From Amphibalanus amphitrite (Eukaryota > Arthropoda > Thecostraca > Balanomorpha > Balanidae): a stretch of DNA of 64,000 nt. The first letter of the stretch is position 1. Every line of letters begins with the position of its first letter. Below, in pieces: positions 63,906 through 64,000 of this stretch. The notes under the pieces were generated by a model. It ran no database searches. It was not told the origin of the DNA and was given only the letters and a program-made list of their open reading frames with translations. The position numbers were made by a program, and so were the translations under genes. The stretch lies in the NCBI RefSeq assembly GCF_019059575.1, contig NW_024883453.1, forward strand, positions 1 through 64,000, written 5' to 3'.

Positions 63906-64000
63906 TCCGGCTCTGATTTCGCTCAGTTTTGCAAGCGAAGAAACTGAGGCTAATGCGCGTGCTCTCTGATCGGCGACGGCCGCGGCCCAAAATCCCGCAA

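Larger units (their letters stand above)
62828..64000. repeat. ~450-bp tandem repeat, continues past the window
   Basis: Units start at ACTAGAGGGACAGCATTACG at 62828, 63280 and 63729 (452 and 449 bp). Common parts are AATCGGCC.AGTAGCGGCCGA, TTTGGCGTCTCCTCCTGGCC, an AGGTCA inverted repeat and TGACGCGTT(T/A)CATACATACA. Copy 2 ends in a longer (CATA)n run. The AT-rich TTTTGATTTTTATATATGTAA tail and (CATA)n suggest an origin from a retroelement 3' end, but no reverse transcriptase is visible. Open frames across it repeat unit by unit and are not genes. Confidence 0.9.

Overview
The window is nuclear DNA from an animal. It holds multi-exon genes with GT-AG introns, AATAAA signals, many cut-and-paste transposon remnants and long gene-free tracts. 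The gene set (a TRPC/TRP-gamma-like channel, a Cys-loop channel most like arthropod chloride channels, a single syndapin, a ropporin-like protein) suggests an arthropod, probably a crustacean. A barnacle is possible but cannot be shown from the sequence alone.

Layout. 1-24 kb is gene-poor: a broken, intronless TRPC-like channel copy (2.6-5.2 kb), three TA-flanked mariner-type elements, one hAT-like MITE, simple and minisatellite repeats, and GC-rich non-coding islands. 24.2-26.7 kb holds an intact 4-exon secreted alpha/beta-hydrolase-like gene whose first splice donor has been triplicated. 27-39 kb is a transposon cluster: a TA-flanked GGGGTAAGATGCCCC element, a 1.5 kb foldback dense in AGGTCA motifs, a 3.0 kb hAT-like element packed with degenerate GGCCCC-rich repeats, a TTAA-flanked element carrying a nested MITE, and a 1.5 kb foldback full of GGGAACG motifs. 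39.5 kb has a one-exon zinc-binding protein like the N-terminus of RNF180. 40.9-47.6 kb is a complete 10-exon PACSIN/syndapin gene on the minus strand, and 50.0-51.3 kb a complete 4-exon ropporin-1-like gene on the plus strand; the two are divergent. 53-55 kb is a P-element-like transposon with a recognisable THAP domain. 55.7-57.4 kb is an unrecognised ORF running into a 32-bp minisatellite, itself interrupted by a tRNA-derived SINE. 59.8-62.7 kb holds three exons of a Cys-loop receptor; its large intron carries an inverted array of 69-bp repeats, each with a CTCF-like core. The window ends in a ~450-bp tandem repeat whose units carry an ecdysone-receptor-type inverted repeat.

The hydrolase, PACSIN and ropporin genes splice in frame end to end without a single correction. 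The assembly is therefore locally good, and the frameshifts in the TRPC copy are more likely real decay than sequencing error.

The most interesting signals are the two oppositely oriented clusters of CTCF-consensus sites at exactly 69-bp spacing, the recurrent AGGTCA-N-TGACCT (EcR/USP-type) sites inside repeats, and the P-like element with THAP domain, long terminal inverted repeats and a probable target-site duplication.
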